A stretch of 16,514 nt of DNA from Hamiltosporidium magnivora (lineage: Eukaryota > Microsporidia > Dubosqiidae): positions 1-16,514 of the forward strand of contig PITI01000220.1 of NCBI GenBank assembly GCA_004325065.1. The letters run 5' to 3'. Positions 16,298-16,514 of the stretch are shown here, piece after piece. The notes beneath the pieces were generated by a model, which searched no databases, was not told the DNA's origin, and saw only the letters and a list, made by a program, of their open reading frames with translations. Made by a program: the position numbers and the translations under genes. Numbering within the stretch: position 1 is the first letter of the stretch; the number at the start of each line of letters is the position of its first letter.

Positions 16298-16514
16298 TCA
16301 TGATATTAACGCACTTCTAGGTTTAACATATATAACTGCTACCCCAAAACTCCTTCGGAAACACCTGCGATACCTACGTTCCAAAGCCTTTCCTCTAACA
16401 GGTGTGTAGAACCTAATTACTAGGCGAGGCAGTTGCCGGAGCTCGTTAATGTTCGTTGCGGAGTGTGATCGAAGGCTGAAGCCCCCCTGGGCTCCCCCAA
16501 GACTATGCAGCATT
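16298..16514 (-). CDS. GC-rich, Arg-rich open frame, partial at right edge
   Basis: The minus strand is open from the right edge to a TGA at 16298-16300. The ATG at 16511-16513 is one base from the edge, so the frame may begin outside the window. The 71 residues are Arg-rich (LRQLPRLVIRFYTPVRGKAL, then ERRYRRCFRRSFGVAVIYVK) after a Gly/Ser-rich start (MLHSLGGAQGGFSLRSHSAT). Bases from about 16340 onward are near 50% G+C, against roughly 20-25% in the AT-rich spacers. I do not recognise the protein. The region could be part of a mobile element, a multicopy GC-rich sequence or an assembly join, and the frame itself may not be translated. Confidence 0.3.
   Translation of the reverse strand, partial: MLHSLGGAQGGFSLRSHSATNINELRQLPRLVIRFYTPVRGKALERRYRRCFRRSFGVAVIYVKPRSALIS

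Noticed and set aside
1..16514. CRISPR array, bacterial operons or riboswitches
   Set aside because: Gene content is eukaryotic; the tandem repeats present have no spacer structure.

Overview
The window looks like a piece of a large, AT-rich, gene-poor microsporidian (fungal-related intracellular parasite) genome. The evidence is an intact, intronless, fungal/microsporidian-type beta-tubulin, a eukaryotic-type NIF3 protein and a compact amino-acid permease, all without introns and all with a short C-run or G-run just upstream of the ATG, the start-site signal known from microsporidia. By eye the spacers are about 20-25% G+C. Long spacers full of decayed coding fragments fit the expanded genomes of lineages such as Hamiltosporidium, Edhazardia or Nosema/Vairimorpha better than the compact Encephalitozoon type. 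I cannot fix the genus from sequence reading alone.

Layout. 1-856 (+): 3' part of an unrecognised gene that starts outside the window and carries a 24-bp in-frame tandem repeat. 1290-1490 (-): a small hypothetical gene whose start region has been tandemly duplicated (77-bp unit, 1471-1622). 1623-1967: an A/purine-rich low-complexity tract. 1968-3290 (-): beta-tubulin. 3556-3807 (-): a decayed coding segment that resembles an ISXO2/Merlin-type DDE transposase. 4609-4752 (-): another decayed coding segment. 4971-5726 (-): NIF3-like metal-binding protein. 5741-7173: a long AT-rich spacer with two short tandem repeats. 7186-8382 (+): LAT-type amino-acid transporter. About 9010-9210: a degenerate TATCACATATCATATTC-type satellite that forms the 3' end of a 104-aa hypothetical gene (9178-9492, -).

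From about 9.5 kb to the right edge I find no intact gene I can defend. It holds several open or nearly open frames without a usable ATG (10587-10775, 11840-12136, 12181-12390, 12759-13028, 13354-13698, 14073-14432). Some have coding-like amino-acid composition and interior stops, as expected of old mobile-element or gene relics. Inverted repeats lie at 13798-13846 and 15674-15697. The last ~200 bp (16298-16514) switch abruptly to about 50% G+C and carry an arginine-rich open frame running off the edge, which looks like the end of a different sequence class, probably a mobile element.

How the genes fit together: they do not form an operon or pathway. Beta-tubulin serves spindle and cytoplasmic microtubules, the permease would import host amino acids into an auxotrophic parasite, and NIF3 is a conserved protein of unclear biochemical role. 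The strongest shared feature is the start-proximal CC(C)TT or GGGG motif, which also supports the two small hypothetical genes. I found no convincing new multi-gene system. The best leads are the promoter/start duplication, the coding tandem repeat at the left edge, and the decayed transposase and other relics.
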